Of a stretch of 64,000 bases of DNA, positions 51,010-63,299 are shown piece after piece. The position numbers were made by a program, and so were the translations under genes. The stretch is from assembly GCA_024529925.1 (NCBI GenBank), contig JAFEUB010001114.1, positions 81,699 to 145,698 on the forward strand. The letters run 5' to 3'. Source of the stretch: Ophthalmolycus amberensis (taxonomy: Eukaryota; Chordata; Actinopteri; Perciformes; Zoarcidae). The notes below the pieces were generated by a model. That model was not told the DNA's origin. It made no database searches and worked only from the letters and a program-made list of their open reading frames with translations. Position 1 is the first letter of the stretch; each line of letters opens with the position of its first letter.

Positions 51010-51885
51010 TAAAGGTGGGTCAGAAAAGCTTGGCAGCCAAGGTGATATGAGGCAGTTGAGGCGGCGGGCAAATCTGTGTGAGACACAGGGGGTCTACTCG
51101 TCAATTTGGGAGATGCTTTGTCTGGTTTAGAAACAGACGGGGAAGTTGTACCGGGGACACTTGTATAACTAGAAACCGCTCATTGCTTCTCAAACGGAAT
51201 GTGATGTAAAGTAATAATTTTTAAAAAGGCCCGTTATCATTGCTCCTACTTATTGTTGTATATTTGTCATCTTTTCATATCAATTTGATCTTTTTCAAGC
51301 TCTCTCATTTTAGGCTCAACATCTGTGTATAAATTACTGAATGAGAAAATGCTTTACATAACTAAAACTGAATAAAAAAATCACTGTAATGTAATAAAAC
51401 TAAAATAAAAAACTTGCTTATTGTTTTACTAAGTTAAAATCCCTGCAGATGAGTTAGTCATTATTAAACTCATGCTGGCAAATATTGTTTGAAAACACAG
51501 ACCTTTATTTTAACTATTGTGTCTGAGTAGGGACATGTTTTACTTTAAAAAAATGTTTACAAGGTCAGAACAGTGTTAATGTAAATGTCAACCTCAGCTG
51601 CTATAATAAGTCGATAAACTGTGCAGCCAAAATACAGACCCACGGACCCTTGAGGACAAAAATGTCCCCATTGATACTCAACAACGTTTGATCCAACTGC
51701 TGTGACAGCATTAAATCATGCATTTTATTATATCAGGCTTTCAATCTACAGCCCTGGCTTAACCTTTTGTTCATGTGTATCCTATGGGGCTCACACATGC
51801 TTGTCCCTGGTTTCCACTCGGGTTATTGTAGCTGTATTATGAAGCACTGCAGGATTTGATGCAATGTATCAAAATTAATTTTTGT

Positions 51886-51900
51886 GGGGGGGGGGGGGGG
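51886..51900. repeat. poly(G) tract, 15 bases
   Basis: Uninterrupted run of 15 G in the kcnb1 intron; a second run of 11 G lies at 54170-54180. Confidence 0.9.
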
Positions 51901-54900
51901 CTTCATTAAAAAAATTGCATTATGAAAACAAGCATTTAAAGTTAATGAAAAGATCTGACTGTGAAAGTGGAAAATAATATAATTATATAGCCTAATTTTA
52001 TGGCGGTTTTTGACTCATATTTTTTCTTTTAAGGACATCAGAGCCGCTTTTTAACATGAGGCACAAATGTTAAATTCTAGTGGATTCAGAACTTTTTAAA
52101 GATGCAAAATATGTCATTTTGAATATTTCCATTTGATGGAAAAGTGTAGCCATAAAAAACCTTTTTGGGTTTCTCCAACAAAGTTGGAACAACCCAAACA
52201 GAATAAGTAATATTGTCAGTGTGGATTTTATAGGCAGATTTTAAAGGATGAGTCTGGTGGTATTAAATATTTTCTCACTTTCAACAAATCCCATAAAAAG
52301 ACGAAAACCATCAATAAATGTATCAGTTTGAAAGTATTGTTTGTGAAGTTAAAACCTGATACAGCTTATTTCTTTGAGCCATAGATCTCCTTCTAAAAAC
52401 AATTGAAAACACATAACTGAACTATATTGTTACACTAGTTAACACGGCCGCCCTAATACTACGTAAGGGGAAACTGTATGCTAAGGAGTTAATTGTCATT
52501 AGTTTATATAAAAGGGCAGCAGGTGAGAATAGTTTCATTGCACCTTGGTCTCCGTGTGGAACTTTCCAAGAAGGTGATAGTAACCCCGGGGAGGAAATGT
52601 TTGCAGCTGCAAAGGGCTTCTCCACTTTGTTTACTGGCAGCGTAATTCTATCCATCTTTCCCATTGAAGTATTAGCTTAAAACAAAAACCCTGACACTGT
52701 ATCTCACAGAGGGAACTACAGCAGAACCACAACAGACTCTGTAGGAGGAAGGTCAGCTGTCAGCGCACAAAGCCAGACGTTTATTGGCAAATCACAGAAG
52801 TGGTAATACAATAACAGGATTAGAGATGTCACCTTGCACTCAACATGCCAAGAGAAAATAAAGTGAGTGAGTCACTAAGTCTAACAATACCTCCATTGAT
52901 TCAGTTCATAGTGGGGAAAAGGGCAAACCCAGAGATTTCCGTTGGCAATTACAATGCCACTTTGTTCATGTCGTCTGTTTTCAGACCCAGATGTCACTCG
53001 TGTGTATCTTGTATTTCTGTTTTCATTCTTTCCTTACACGCCTCCGGTATGTGACTGTATGTCAGAACCTATTCACTCTAACAGCCAACGGAAAACACTG
53101 CTTTGACTATATTTTAGCAGTACCTTTTTCCAGAAAAACACTGGACACTAATAATATCAGCTGTTCACTCACTGGAGAGTTATTTGGAGAAATTTATTTG
53201 GATTTATTTTGAGAGTGAGATCTTACAAGTGCTGGAGTTGATGCAGTAAACAATTTAAAAGTAAGCCAATGAGTGAGACGAGTGCTCTCCTGTTTTTGTG
53301 CTAGAGGCACATGGTTAGAGCTTTACAGGGTCTTCGTTGAGGTGAAAAAGAAACTTTTTATTTTGCCATATTTTGACCAAAATGTGATTTTGGTAATGTC
53401 TAGCGGTCGGTTACTTACACTTTGTCTAGATTGTAATATCTAAACATCTGCATGGACTGCTGTGATATTGTGGTTAAATCACAGTCCCCAGAGGATGCAA
53501 ACTATTGACTTTGGTGATCTTCTGACTGAGAGGTTAACATTAGTGTCTTCAAGTGAAAGGTCTCTACATTGCCATGACATTGACGTTAGAAATCATGAAA
53601 CAAGCGCAACCTGGCTACACACCAGGTAATTGTTGAACTCCTAATCATTTGGTACACTGAGGATTCTCCTGTTGCGTCTCCTTCCCCTGTCCATCAGACT
53701 TGTCATTAACTAACATCGCATCTGCGTCCTAATATCCCTGCTGCATATGGAAATATATATATACCCAAATGCATTTTAGCTTCAATGCCTTTATCCGCAC
53801 CGCGAGAATAGACTTCTCTCTTTCGGCTCAACTCTATCTGGCAGCAACAAGAAGACATTCAAATTAAATTTCCTCATTTGTAAAACAGTGCCATTGTCTC
53901 ATACACAAATCATACATACACACTCACATCACATTGACTAACCAAGGAAACTCACAAGTTTCTGCAGCAAGGCTTAGACTGGTTTGCCACATTCCCTCTG
54001 TGTCACAGATTTGTCAGAGTGCTGAGTGTCCTCAGCATGACGCTTCTCTCTCCCTCTGTCTGTATCTCCGTGGTGAGATCACATCCCTATAATCTTCTCT
54101 CTGGATGACCCCGGTTTAGAGTAATCCCTGTGTGGGAGGGAAAACGGTGAGTAAGAGAAAGAATTTGATGGGGGGGGGGGTTGAGCTGGTCATGATTTGG
54201 TTGTTCTCCAAACACACTACACACCTAAGTTCAAACGGTCTTTTGCATTCAGCATGATTTATTAGCGAAGCTCAGGCCTAGTCAGTGCATCAACATAGAT
54301 TTGTGTTGATCTGACGAGTGTGGTTTCCAGATGGTTCATTTTAGATCTGAGGCTCAGTAGTCAAAGCCTCTTTGTCTTTAGAAATGTTGCTGCTCAATCA
54401 ATGGTACGATTTCCTTTTCCAACCTCTGCAGACTTTGCCTTGTCTGATAATCTGACCTCTACATCCCCAACTTTACTTTTTCAATGTTAGTAACAAGACA
54501 TCTACCTCTAATGGGTTCCATTTGAGAGTTTTCATCCATCACTTTGGTCTCAAGGGATCCAGACCGGGAGGCAGGCTATTTCAGGGATTGCTCTGGTAGA
54601 GTTTACATTTTTCGTTTGCCGTTTAATTGACTACGCTCTCACAGCTGAACTATTTGGCTGCTGAAGTTGAAATGCCTTTCCTCTGGCCTTTCTCCTGCCC
54701 TCTCTTACCTCCACCACAGCAGGGGATGTATCTGCTTTTAGTCCCTCTCTCCTCAAAGGCCAAGGTAGGCGTGCAAGCAGTCACCTGTCAAGATTAATTC
54801 AAGTTTATGGCCGCTGATTGGCACCAGGGAATAATCCTGCTCACCACTGGCCTGGGACACAGCCTCCACAGTGACTCGACCCGACTCTGGGACAGGAATA

Positions 54901-56019
54901 ATAGGTGTGGCACACCTACTCATCCACAACTGTGCAGCCTTCTTAAATCGCCAGGACTGTGATGAGACCCGATTGTACTCAGCAGATTATATCTTTAGTA
55001 AGTGGCTCAATGCTTCAGAGGTCCCCAGTTGTCTCTCAGGCAGGCTCATTGGCCATGCATGGTGTGCTCTGTAAAAACAAGTAATACATTGTGGTCTTCT
55101 TGTAGCCTTGGCCGTTGAAGGATTGAAGCACACTGTATAGACGGCGAAGTGTGACAGAGGTTTTAAAAATATGACTTGAAGAGAAAGAACAAAAACATCT
55201 GGCCCCAGAGATCGCATTAGCTCCGACCCCATTTCTTTCAAAATGCTGACATGACATTTCATGAAGACTTCGGAGAAAGTAGCCAGAAAGTGAAATGGGC
55301 CGTGAACAAATATCATCAGTAAATGCCATCGCCAGTTGGGATATTTTAGTCGTTTCTGAAATGCAATTTCGTGTCTCAAATGGAATCGCCCCGCTTTGAC
55401 ACACTGATATGGCGTTTCTCACGGGACTGACCACCTTCCTCTGACATTGTTAAAGCACTATTTCACTTTGATGGAGCGTTTTAACTTTCAGCATGTAGTT
55501 CAGGGGCAACTGCTAACTTTAGCTCCACTGGTCACCGTCACATCCGGGCCTTTCATATACCCTTTAACATTGCAAATTACAAAGAGGCCAAGTGAGTGAT
55601 GCATGGTGTGGAAATACCACCAGGAGCTATTTTTCCTTGTTTGTTGTAAGTATAATTGTCAAAATGAAAGTTTAAAGTGTGGTACAAACTTATGAGAAGG
55701 AACCTCTCACAAAATCAAAACAGACTGCTTCAGAGTTATTGCATGTTCCGTGAGGTCTTTTGATCGTTTCAGTCTCGACCATCATCAGTGCAGCGATGTG
55801 CTGATGATGAAGCGTTGGCTGCTTGTTTCACAAAGATTAAAAGATTGAACAAGCAATTAGTCTGAAGCCATCCATATTTTGTATGCACATACTAATAAGT
55901 TCTTTGTAACCAACACACACTCAAACTTTATAAGGTGAGCTGTTTTTCAAGGTGGCCCTCAAGAGAACTTTATAAACTACAACATTACTGAACAGGACTG
56001 TGTCTCCAGCCTTGCTGGC

Positions 56020-56335
56020 AGTGAGGCACAGCGATACTTTGAACTAAAGGCTAACATGCTTACAGGGATAATGCTAACATGCTGATGTTCAGCAGGTAAT
56101 CATTACCATGCCCGCCGTCTTCATTTAGGCTGTTAGCATGCTAACATTTACTGGTATGTGCAATAAAAGTATTGCGCAAATTAAAATATTGACCTGATGA
56201 TGGTACTAAATGAAAAATCAGGGGATCACCAAAGTCTGCAGGATTCATCCTCTGAGGACCCATGTGCACAGAATGTCATGATAATCCATCCAATATTTGT
56301 TGTGATATTTCAGTTTAGACTGACAGGCACTGCTA
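56020..56335 (+). repeat. Dispersed teleost repeat beside kcnb1 exon 2
   Basis: Contains repeated GCTAACATGCT / GCATGCTAACATTTA phrases and TGACCTGATGATGGTACTAA, then GGGGATCACCAAAGTCTGCA and ATAATCCATCCAATATTTGT. I recognise this combination as an interspersed element of fish genomes. It ends only about 80 bases before the kcnb1 exon 2 acceptor. Confidence 0.55.
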
Positions 56336-56415
56336 TAGGAAAAAGAAGGGTACACAGCACCGGGGTATATTCCGTAGACATTACTATGTATTTATCAGTA
56401 TTTTTCGTTTTCTAG

Positions 56416-58260
56416 ATCCTGGCGATTATCTCCGTCCTCTTCATTGTGTTGTCTACCATCGCTTTGTCTCTGAACACCCTTCCAGAGCTGCAGGACACGG
56501 ATGAGTTTGGTCAATCCACAGACAACCCGCAACTGGCCCATGTGGAAGCTGTGTGTATTGCCTGGTTTACTATGGAGTACCTGCTTCGCTTCCTCTCCTC
56601 CCCCAATAAGTGGAAGTTCTTTAAGGGTCCGCTGAATATCATCGACTTGTTGGCCATCTTGCCCTACTACGTCACCATCTTTTTGACAGAATCCAACAAG
56701 AGTGTGCTGCAATTTCAGAACGTCCGCCGTGTGGTTCAGATTTTCCGGATCATGCGGATCTTGCGTATTCTGAAGCTGGCTCGTCACTCCACAGGTCTTC
56801 AGTCTCTGGGCTTCACTCTCAGGAGGAGTTACAATGAGCTGGGCCTGCTTATCCTTTTCTTGGCCATGGGCATCATGATATTCTCCAGTCTGGTGTTCTT
56901 TGCCGAAAAGGATGAAGAGGACACCAAGTTCAAAAGCATCCCAGCTTCTTTCTGGTGGGCTACCATTACTATGACAACAGTAGGCTATGGCGATATCTAC
57001 CCAAAAACTCTGCTGGGAAAGATAGTTGGAGGATTGTGCTGCATTGCCGGAGTACTGGTGATAGCCCTGCCTATCCCCATTATTGTGAATAACTTCTCTG
57101 AGTTCTACAAAGAGCAAAAGAGGCAGGAGAAAGCCATCAAAAGAAGGGAGGCTCTGGAGAAGGCTAAGAGAAATGGCAGCATTGTTTCTATGAACATGAA
57201 AGATGCATTGGGCCGCAATGAAGAGCTCATGGATATAATGGTGGAAAATACCGATGAAAAGACGGAGAAGATGCATGATAATCATGTGACTCCTAGTGTG
57301 CAGAAAGGGACACCCAAACTCAGGCCACAGATGAGCCCCAGCAGCCCCACCAAGACCCTCAAATCAAGCTACCAAGAGCAGGCCAAGCCCTCTGGCAGCC
57401 CTCAGCATCTTAGCGCACAGAAACTGGAGGAGATATACAATAACCTGGCCACGGTCCAGTCACATACCAACCTCAACAGCAAGGAAAAGGGCCCGCCGTC
57501 CAAAGCAGTTCGGCAGAGAGCAGAACTAGAGATGGGAAGCATCACCGCTGAAGCCATCACAAGCAAAGCAGAAACAGTTGCAGACATGAGAAGCATGTCC
57601 AGCATTGACAGCTTCATCAGCTGCACCACTGACCTCCCCGAGAGCTTTCGCTTTTCCCACAGCCCCGTCAGCAGCATGCCAGGGAAGGTCAGCACTCACC
57701 CCAGCCTGGAGCCCACTTTGGAGAGTGAGCATGAAGGCTCCCAGGGTACCACTACACCCCAGACAGGACGAGGCACCAGGCTCGGCCCGTATGCTGACAG
57801 TCCCAGGGCTCTGCGCTTCAACTACCCACTCAAAAGCCACTCTCTCAAGGTCAACTTCAGAGATGGGGAGGATTTAGGGACAGGGGCCCTCTCAGACAGC
57901 TCGTCAGTCCAGAGCCCTGAGGAGTCCGTCTATACAACTGCCAGAAGTAGGACACCCAGCAAGAGCCCGGAGAATTTGCCGCCCAGCAGCCTCTTCACAT
58001 TCCATGATGCATCCATCAATAAATTCATCGACGCTGACACAGATGAGGAGGAGCACCTGCATGATGGTTCAGGCATCAATCCCTCCCAAAGACTCCTGAA
58101 AAGAGCAAGCCCCAGGTTTCATTCCAGCTTCCAGCAAGGGGCCATGGAGGGCCTGCAGACGAAGCTGGGGAACAGCACACTGCCGGCAGAAGGGCAGGAG
58201 AACCATGTGGCTCAGGAACTACAACCACACCAGGGAGAGAAGGGTCACTCTAACACTTAA
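56416..58260 (+). CDS. kcnb1: Kv2.1 voltage-gated K+ channel, coding exon 2 (S1-S6 and C-terminal tail)
   Basis: The exon opens after TCTAG at 56411-56415 and runs 614 codons to TAA at 58258-58260. With exon 1 the protein is 799 residues (human 858). It holds the six-helix channel. S4 charges are R289, R290, R296, R299, R302 and K305; the selectivity filter TVGYGD is at 373-378; S6 has the Kv2-type PIPIIVNNF gate. The long tail contains DMRSMSSIDSFISCTTD (575-591), the clustering signal that, when phosphorylated, mimics a FFAT motif and binds VAP proteins at ER-plasma membrane contacts. IDADTDEEE near the C-terminus resembles Kv2.1 rather than Kv2.2. Kv2.1 carries delayed-rectifier current in neurons and endocrine cells. 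No disruption is seen. Confidence 0.98.
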   Translation: MLAIISVLFIVLSTIALSLNTLPELQDTDEFGQSTDNPQLAHVEAVCIAWFTMEYLLRFLSSPNKWKFFKGPLNIIDLLAILPYYVTIFLTESNKSVLQFQNVRRVVQIFRIMRILRILKLARHSTGLQSLGFTLRRSYNELGLLILFLAMGIMIFSSLVFFAEKDEEDTKFKSIPASFWWATITMTTVGYGDIYPKTLLGKIVGGLCCIAGVLVIALPIPIIVNNFSEFYKEQKRQEKAIKRREALEKAKRNGSIVSMNMKDALGRNEELMDIMVENTDEKTEKMHDNHVTPSVQKGTPKLRPQMSPSSPTKTLKSSYQEQAKPSGSPQHLSAQKLEEIYNNLATVQSHTNLNSKEKGPPSKAVRQRAELEMGSITAEAITSKAETVADMRSMSSIDSFISCTTDLPESFRFSHSPVSSMPGKVSTHPSLEPTLESEHEGSQGTTTPQTGRGTRLGPYADSPRALRFNYPLKSHSLKVNFRDGEDLGTGALSDSSSVQSPEESVYTTARSRTPSKSPENLPPSSLFTFHDASINKFIDADTDEEEHLHDGSGINPSQRLLKRASPRFHSSFQQGAMEGLQTKLGNSTLPAEGQENHVAQELQPHQGEKGHSNT

Positions 58261-60900
58261 AAGGTACAATAAGGGAGAGGCCATGAAGCAAACAAACAGG
58301 AGATGAGGAAGCAAAAAGGGAAATTTAAGAAGCACAGGGAATTTAGCAAAACTGAACTTCCCAAAAATATGAAAAGGCACTGAAAACATTTGCAGGAACA
58401 TTTGAATAAATTCATAAAAAAATGCTTCTGTCATGGAAATAGCTGTGGACAATGGGAAAGATGTTTGTGTTTTACTCTCGAGCTTTTTCTAAGACTCCTG
58501 AATTAATCACTTTAGCAGAAGACTCTGATCTAAGAGGTTTATAAAAAAATGGCAAGGAATGCCCGTCTGATCGTTCTTACTATTTATACATTTATTTTAG
58601 TCCAGATAGACGTATATAAATTCCAGCCTAGTTGTAAGAGTAAAGGACATCATTTTTATAAGCAAAATCCTATTTTCTGACATCCCTGGCAACTATAGCA
58701 AAAGCTGTCCAGTTCGTAGCAAACCAGAGAAGGCATTGAAACATGGCTCTGCAAGATGGGAAACTCACTCAGCTGTGGTTCATATAACTGTGTTGTCGTG
58801 TGAAGAGGGAACTTACATGTCTCTTTAAGTTATCAGTTAATGTATAAGTGTATAATTATGGCATTACAAAAGCAACAGTGTGTTGAATAAATGTACAGTT
58901 TGCTTCCTTTAACTTCCTTCCTCAAAACTGGCCTTAGTTTATGTTGTGTTTGTGTGAGGGAGAAAGAGCCGCACAGACAGCACATACATATACATACATA
59001 AATATATATATATATATATATATTCACAGCATATTTATTGTTATGTAGCGTTCTTGATCTCTTAAGTGTGACCTTGAGGAGAAAGTATTTGTGTCTAAGT
59101 TTATTGTCTTGCTGGTCTATATTCTTTACTGCACAGAACACATGTAGACACAGAGAGACACTGTGAGACTGCATCCATTGATTTCCTTCTTGTCTCCATT
59201 GTGCCCGACGGCTGGCAAGAGAGCACCTTAACATGATAATTATCTTCGTTGTGAACACAGAAAAAAAAGAAATCTTCATCCTTCTTTGTATTGGTGTAAT
59301 CAGTTTTAATCTGGAGAAAATCTAAAAGTCTTGTGTTATTTCAAAACGTTCTCAAAAAGGTGTCATCCTTCCTGTTGTAGCGGATAGACTGAACTTCACA
59401 TAAAATAAGCATCACTATAGCTGGAAGGAGTGTGATTATTGCACATGTACAACTACACAAGCAGAATATTACAAAAAGCACAAATTTATTGTACAAGGAA
59501 AATAATGAAAATGTATATTTTTATGATATATTTCTAAAAGAATGGACTTTTAGACAAATATATTGTGCTAATCTCGTAGTTTTGAATTTCAATATGTGGA
59601 CGCCATTATTTTGATGGAGTTGCATTTATTAGACAATATACTGCAGTAGACAACTTTGCATTGTTTGCCACTGTCTCCTTGTAAATGTATGTCCCTCTAT
59701 CCTTTGTGCAATGTGAAGAACCAAAGAATTGTTCTTTCTGATAACTCGTACAGATGATGGTACATTTTACTGCTTTCTCTCAAAAATGTAAGAAATTGAA
59801 GCATTCCTTTTTTAGATCCGACATATTTCAGGGAACCATGCTTGCTCATTCGGTACAAACATGTATGCAGATGAGAGGACTGGCCTGACCGGGAATGAAA
59901 CAAGAGTCTGGACGGTAAATGAAGAGGGAACACAACACTTGTACATCCATCCCGAAAGCTCATTTGATTATTTACACACTGAATCTTGGCAAGATGTTTG
60001 CTTCCAGGGATCCAAAACATTACGCTCATACGAGTTCACATGACATCTCTTAGAAAACATAAAGCCACTTCAGCTCAAGCACACAAACAGCATGGAGGTA
60101 CCTCATATGTCTGTAGGCCGCTGTAGTTTGACCAAAAATCCTGTTCCAGCTTTTCTGTCTGCACCCGACCTGGGTGTTGATCATCTGGTGCGCTCGTGCT
60201 CTTTATTACATTACTCATGCAAGCATGGTTTTATAGCATTATTAACTTTACAACATAACATGCGAGCATGCTACAAAGCATCTATTTTTAGTGGAGGAAC
60301 TTTACGCTGAAAGAAATGGAAGTATTTATGCTGTATGGTTGTTTGCAATCATTAGACATAATGCGAGATAGATATTTCCATGCCTTTGCTTTTTAACATA
60401 CGCCTGACCCCACACACTGAATCACTGTCTAATGGAGCCCAAATGACTATTAAACAAACTGTACAGAAAGTAAACACACAGAGAACTGGGTCATTATGCT
60501 GTCAGACTGCGCTAATAGCAGATAATAGCCCGATTACAACTGACATCCCCAATGATTGCTGTAGCGCTTTGCTTCTTCACCTCAAATTCAGCTTCAGCCT
60601 AAATCTTTAATACACACAGGACGATCATTCCAAACATTGTCTGTGGGCTGTCTCTTAAAGCATTCCCTCAGACAGGACAATCGTCATCACGCTTTGTGAG
60701 AAAGTTACGCAGCCAGATAATGCACACTCATGCACTGGGGTGTGTTTTTCCATTACCAGCACCAGCATTGTGCTTGAGTCTTTTGTGCATAATGACGTTG
60801 GGTTACAATATCCTTTTGAGGATGCGTTGATTTCTGTCATTCTATAAACATCATCCTGGGCATGCAAAAGAAGAGCCCGGGGCAGAGGGAAAGTTTCAGT
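58261..60900 (+). other. kcnb1: kcnb1 3' UTR (proximal)
   Basis: AT-rich sequence without exons follows the stop. Candidate poly(A) signals are AATAAA at 58405-58410 and 58886-58891. Mammalian KCNB1 has a 3' UTR of several kilobases, so usage of more distal sites (for example AATAAA at 62922-62927) is possible. A TA-rich microsatellite lies at 58984-59022. Confidence 0.5.
58984..59022. repeat. TACATA/(TA)n microsatellite
   Basis: ATACATATACATACATAAA leads into an uninterrupted (TA)n run in the kcnb1 3' flank. Confidence 0.9.
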
Positions 60901-61043
60901 TACAGCAGAGTCATGGCCATGACTCTGGTAAAAAGGGGGGCTATGGAAGCTTACGGGAAACTACACAAACAGACACTGGTGTGTGGGATTTGTAACAGCC
61001 AAGCCCTTAACACTGCATGGGAATGATGTCAAAATGTCAAATG

Positions 61044-62203
61044 CAGTGGCAGCTGGTGGAAAATTTTCTAGGTAGGGCCATCCTATCAATTTCAGCAAAC
61101 ATCCCAGTATGATTTAATGCAAAAAAATGTAAGTATCAAACACGCATTATTACTTGGCAGTTAAATATTTAACATTTATTCCAACACAACAAAAATCAGT
61201 AAATAACACTTATATAATATAATATAATATAACATGTTCATTTATTGAGATGCCCCTATGGACCTTGTTATAGGAGGTAAAGATCAGGAGAAGTAAACAT
61301 GAAGTGTAATTATGAATACTGATGTTAAATTAAGCTATGATGAGTTTTCACTGTTAATTTAACATCTCTATTACATGTTGATGCCTCCATGACCAAGTTA
61401 AGCAGATGAGACTGAGGACAGCTATGTAGAAGAAAAGATGTTCACTTTGCCTAATATGTAGCGTGACAGAGTTCTCGTGTGTCCTGGTGTTCTCATGTTT
61501 CCTTACCTCCTCATCCCTCACTCCCGTAACTGTCCGTGCTGGATCTGTCCCCGTTGTTTTAAAAAGCTAAATAAGTTATTAGCATGACGTCATCCAGCTA
61601 GCCAAACCTGTCTGGTGTACAGCTGGTAGTGAAGCTTCGCATGTACTGCTTCCCTTTCCCGCTAGTCTGCTGTCTGATTGTGAGGTCAGGCTGATCTGAT
61701 ATCAGCTCTTTGGCTGCAGAATCTCCGCCAAAGTTCTCCTCTCAAACGGGTCTTGGAGGAGGAGTGCTCGCGCTGGCGCCTGTCGAGACTTCTCCTGACC
61801 AGAATGCGCAGCTAGGGGGGCCAGATCGTTCTGGCCCCACTCTGAATCAATTTGAGGGCGCTGATTGGCTAAATTGTATGTCACTCATTTATATCTTTAA
61901 TCAGCAATTGGCTAAACTGCTTCATAGACCCGTCTCTTTTGGGCCAAAACGATTAGGCCCCCCAAGCTGCGCGTTCTCAGAGTGTCGTGCACACAGGACA
62001 CAGAGGACGAACAGGAAAAGCATATATTTTGTGCAGATATCATATTTTACACACATTACTGGGTACATTCCATAGTTCAAAAACACAAATATTGACAATT
62101 TGTATAATTTATGATTATTATAATTTTTTTTTATTTTTTTATTTTTTTGTGTGGCTCATGGTGGGGCCATGCCCCATGGCCCTCTATTGACCAGCCGCCA
62201 CTG
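61044..62203. mobile_element. hAT-superfamily non-autonomous transposon, 1,160 bp, with perfect 8-bp TSD
   Basis: The element begins CAGTGGCAGCTGGTGG and ends CCAGCCGCCACTG; reversed, the right end reads CAGTGGCGGCTGGTC, then AGGGCCAT, also found inside the left end (TAGGGCCATC). Both flanks carry GTCAAATG (61036-61043 and 62204-62211), an exact 8-bp duplication typical of hAT insertions. No transposase frame is present. An internal imperfect hairpin has 37-bp arms at 61801-61837 and 61941-61977 (32 of 37 pairing), with AGAATGCGCAGCTAGGGGGG opposite its inverse. The intact duplication points to a recent insertion. Confidence 0.9.
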
Positions 62204-62921
62204 GTCAAATGGTCATATGACTTTCACCAATGAAGGCATGAGAAACACAAAAATTACTCGATCGATAAAAAGGGGAGGGCGTAAAGATTCATTAACATTC
62301 ATCACACAACAGTCAGACATGCAGTAAATACTGAAAAATATAGTCATAGTGGACTAACTTCCAAACAAGCCACAGTCTATTTAAATGGTCACAAGTCTTT
62401 CCTTTGTTGGATGAACATTAACAATGTCAAGATTGCTTTTTATGTATTTTTTCTTGTTTTCTGATCTGCACTTTATTGGTTTTTCTGTATTAAATCCTCT
62501 GCTTTCGAGTAACCATGCAAATAAAATGTCAACATACAAAGGTCCAAAACACACTTTCCATAAGCACAAGGTATAATATCATTGAGTATCAATAAGCCAC
62601 ACTAGAGCTTTAAGCCAAATACAGACACATAATTTAGTTTTCCGAATCTTCCCCCTTCTTCATGGAATTAATCACCTCTGTTCAGCACACAAAGGTCTGT
62701 ACGCTGCCCTTACTGTGTGTGGGGAAGTGGTTTTGTAAAATGTCATACTTTGTACAGGTTGACTTTGTAGAGTCCTATCTTCGTGGTTTCCTGTTGTTCA
62801 ATGCATGTAGCGCTGTTAAACTTTGACTCACAGAACTTGTAAATATCATGGAAGAAGCTATATGAAAATGTCTATGATCAGTATCCTTGAAGCAATTTTC
62901 TCCTTTTACTGACTGATGCTT

Positions 62922-62927
62922 AATAAA
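62922..62927 (+). terminator. Candidate distal poly(A) signal
   Basis: AATAAA, followed about 20 bases later by a GTGTTGTTGCC stretch. It may end a long kcnb1 3' UTR, or be fortuitous. Confidence 0.35.
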
Positions 62928-63188
62928 AGAAAATAATCCGGTGTTGTTGCCTCACTTTGTTAACTGAAATGTGTTTATATTTTTTTTAAAACACTGAATA
63001 CACAAGAGGAATGTAACAAATGAGAGCGAGCACTGCAGTGAGTGCAATGACTGAGCATGTGGTTTGTGGATGGAACTCTTGTACAACAGCACCCTCCAGT
63101 GTTACGTCACGGGCTGCAGTTAAAACATATTTTTCTGAGCAATTTCTCCATCAATTATTTTTCCAGAAAAATGTAAAAATAAATACTA

Positions 63189-63299
63189 CAGTCCCAGTTG
63201 GCCTCTCTAGCCCAGTATAACCAGTCCAGTTGCCTCTCTAGTCCAGTATAACCCTTCCAGTTGGCCTCTCTAGTCCCCAGTAACCAGTCCAGTCGACCT
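63189..63299. repeat. ~33-bp minisatellite, three copies and a partial
   Basis: Units of the form CAGTCCAGTTGGCCTCTCTA plus GTCCAGTATAAC occur three times with small indels, then a partial CAGTCCAGTCGACC. Confidence 0.85.

Larger units (their letters stand above)
27685..56415 (+). other. kcnb1: kcnb1 intron (28.7 kb)
   Basis: The single intron between the T1-domain exon and the channel exon, bounded by AAG|GTAATG and TTTTCTAG|ATCCTG. I find no convincing gene within it on either strand; open frames up to about 135 codons have no family resemblance. It holds the tandem arrays at 32.7-34.2 kb, a tRNA-derived SINE, three MITE-like elements, two LINE tails and several microsatellites listed separately. 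The remaining parts (27.7-31.9, 40.7-45.5, 48-50.5 and 52-56 kb) look like unique AT-rich DNA in which conserved enhancers could lie, but I cannot identify them without alignment. Confidence 0.85.

Noticed and set aside
56395..57285. 296-codon minus-strand ORF
   Set aside because: It is a shadow of the conserved kcnb1 exon 2 and has no family resemblance.
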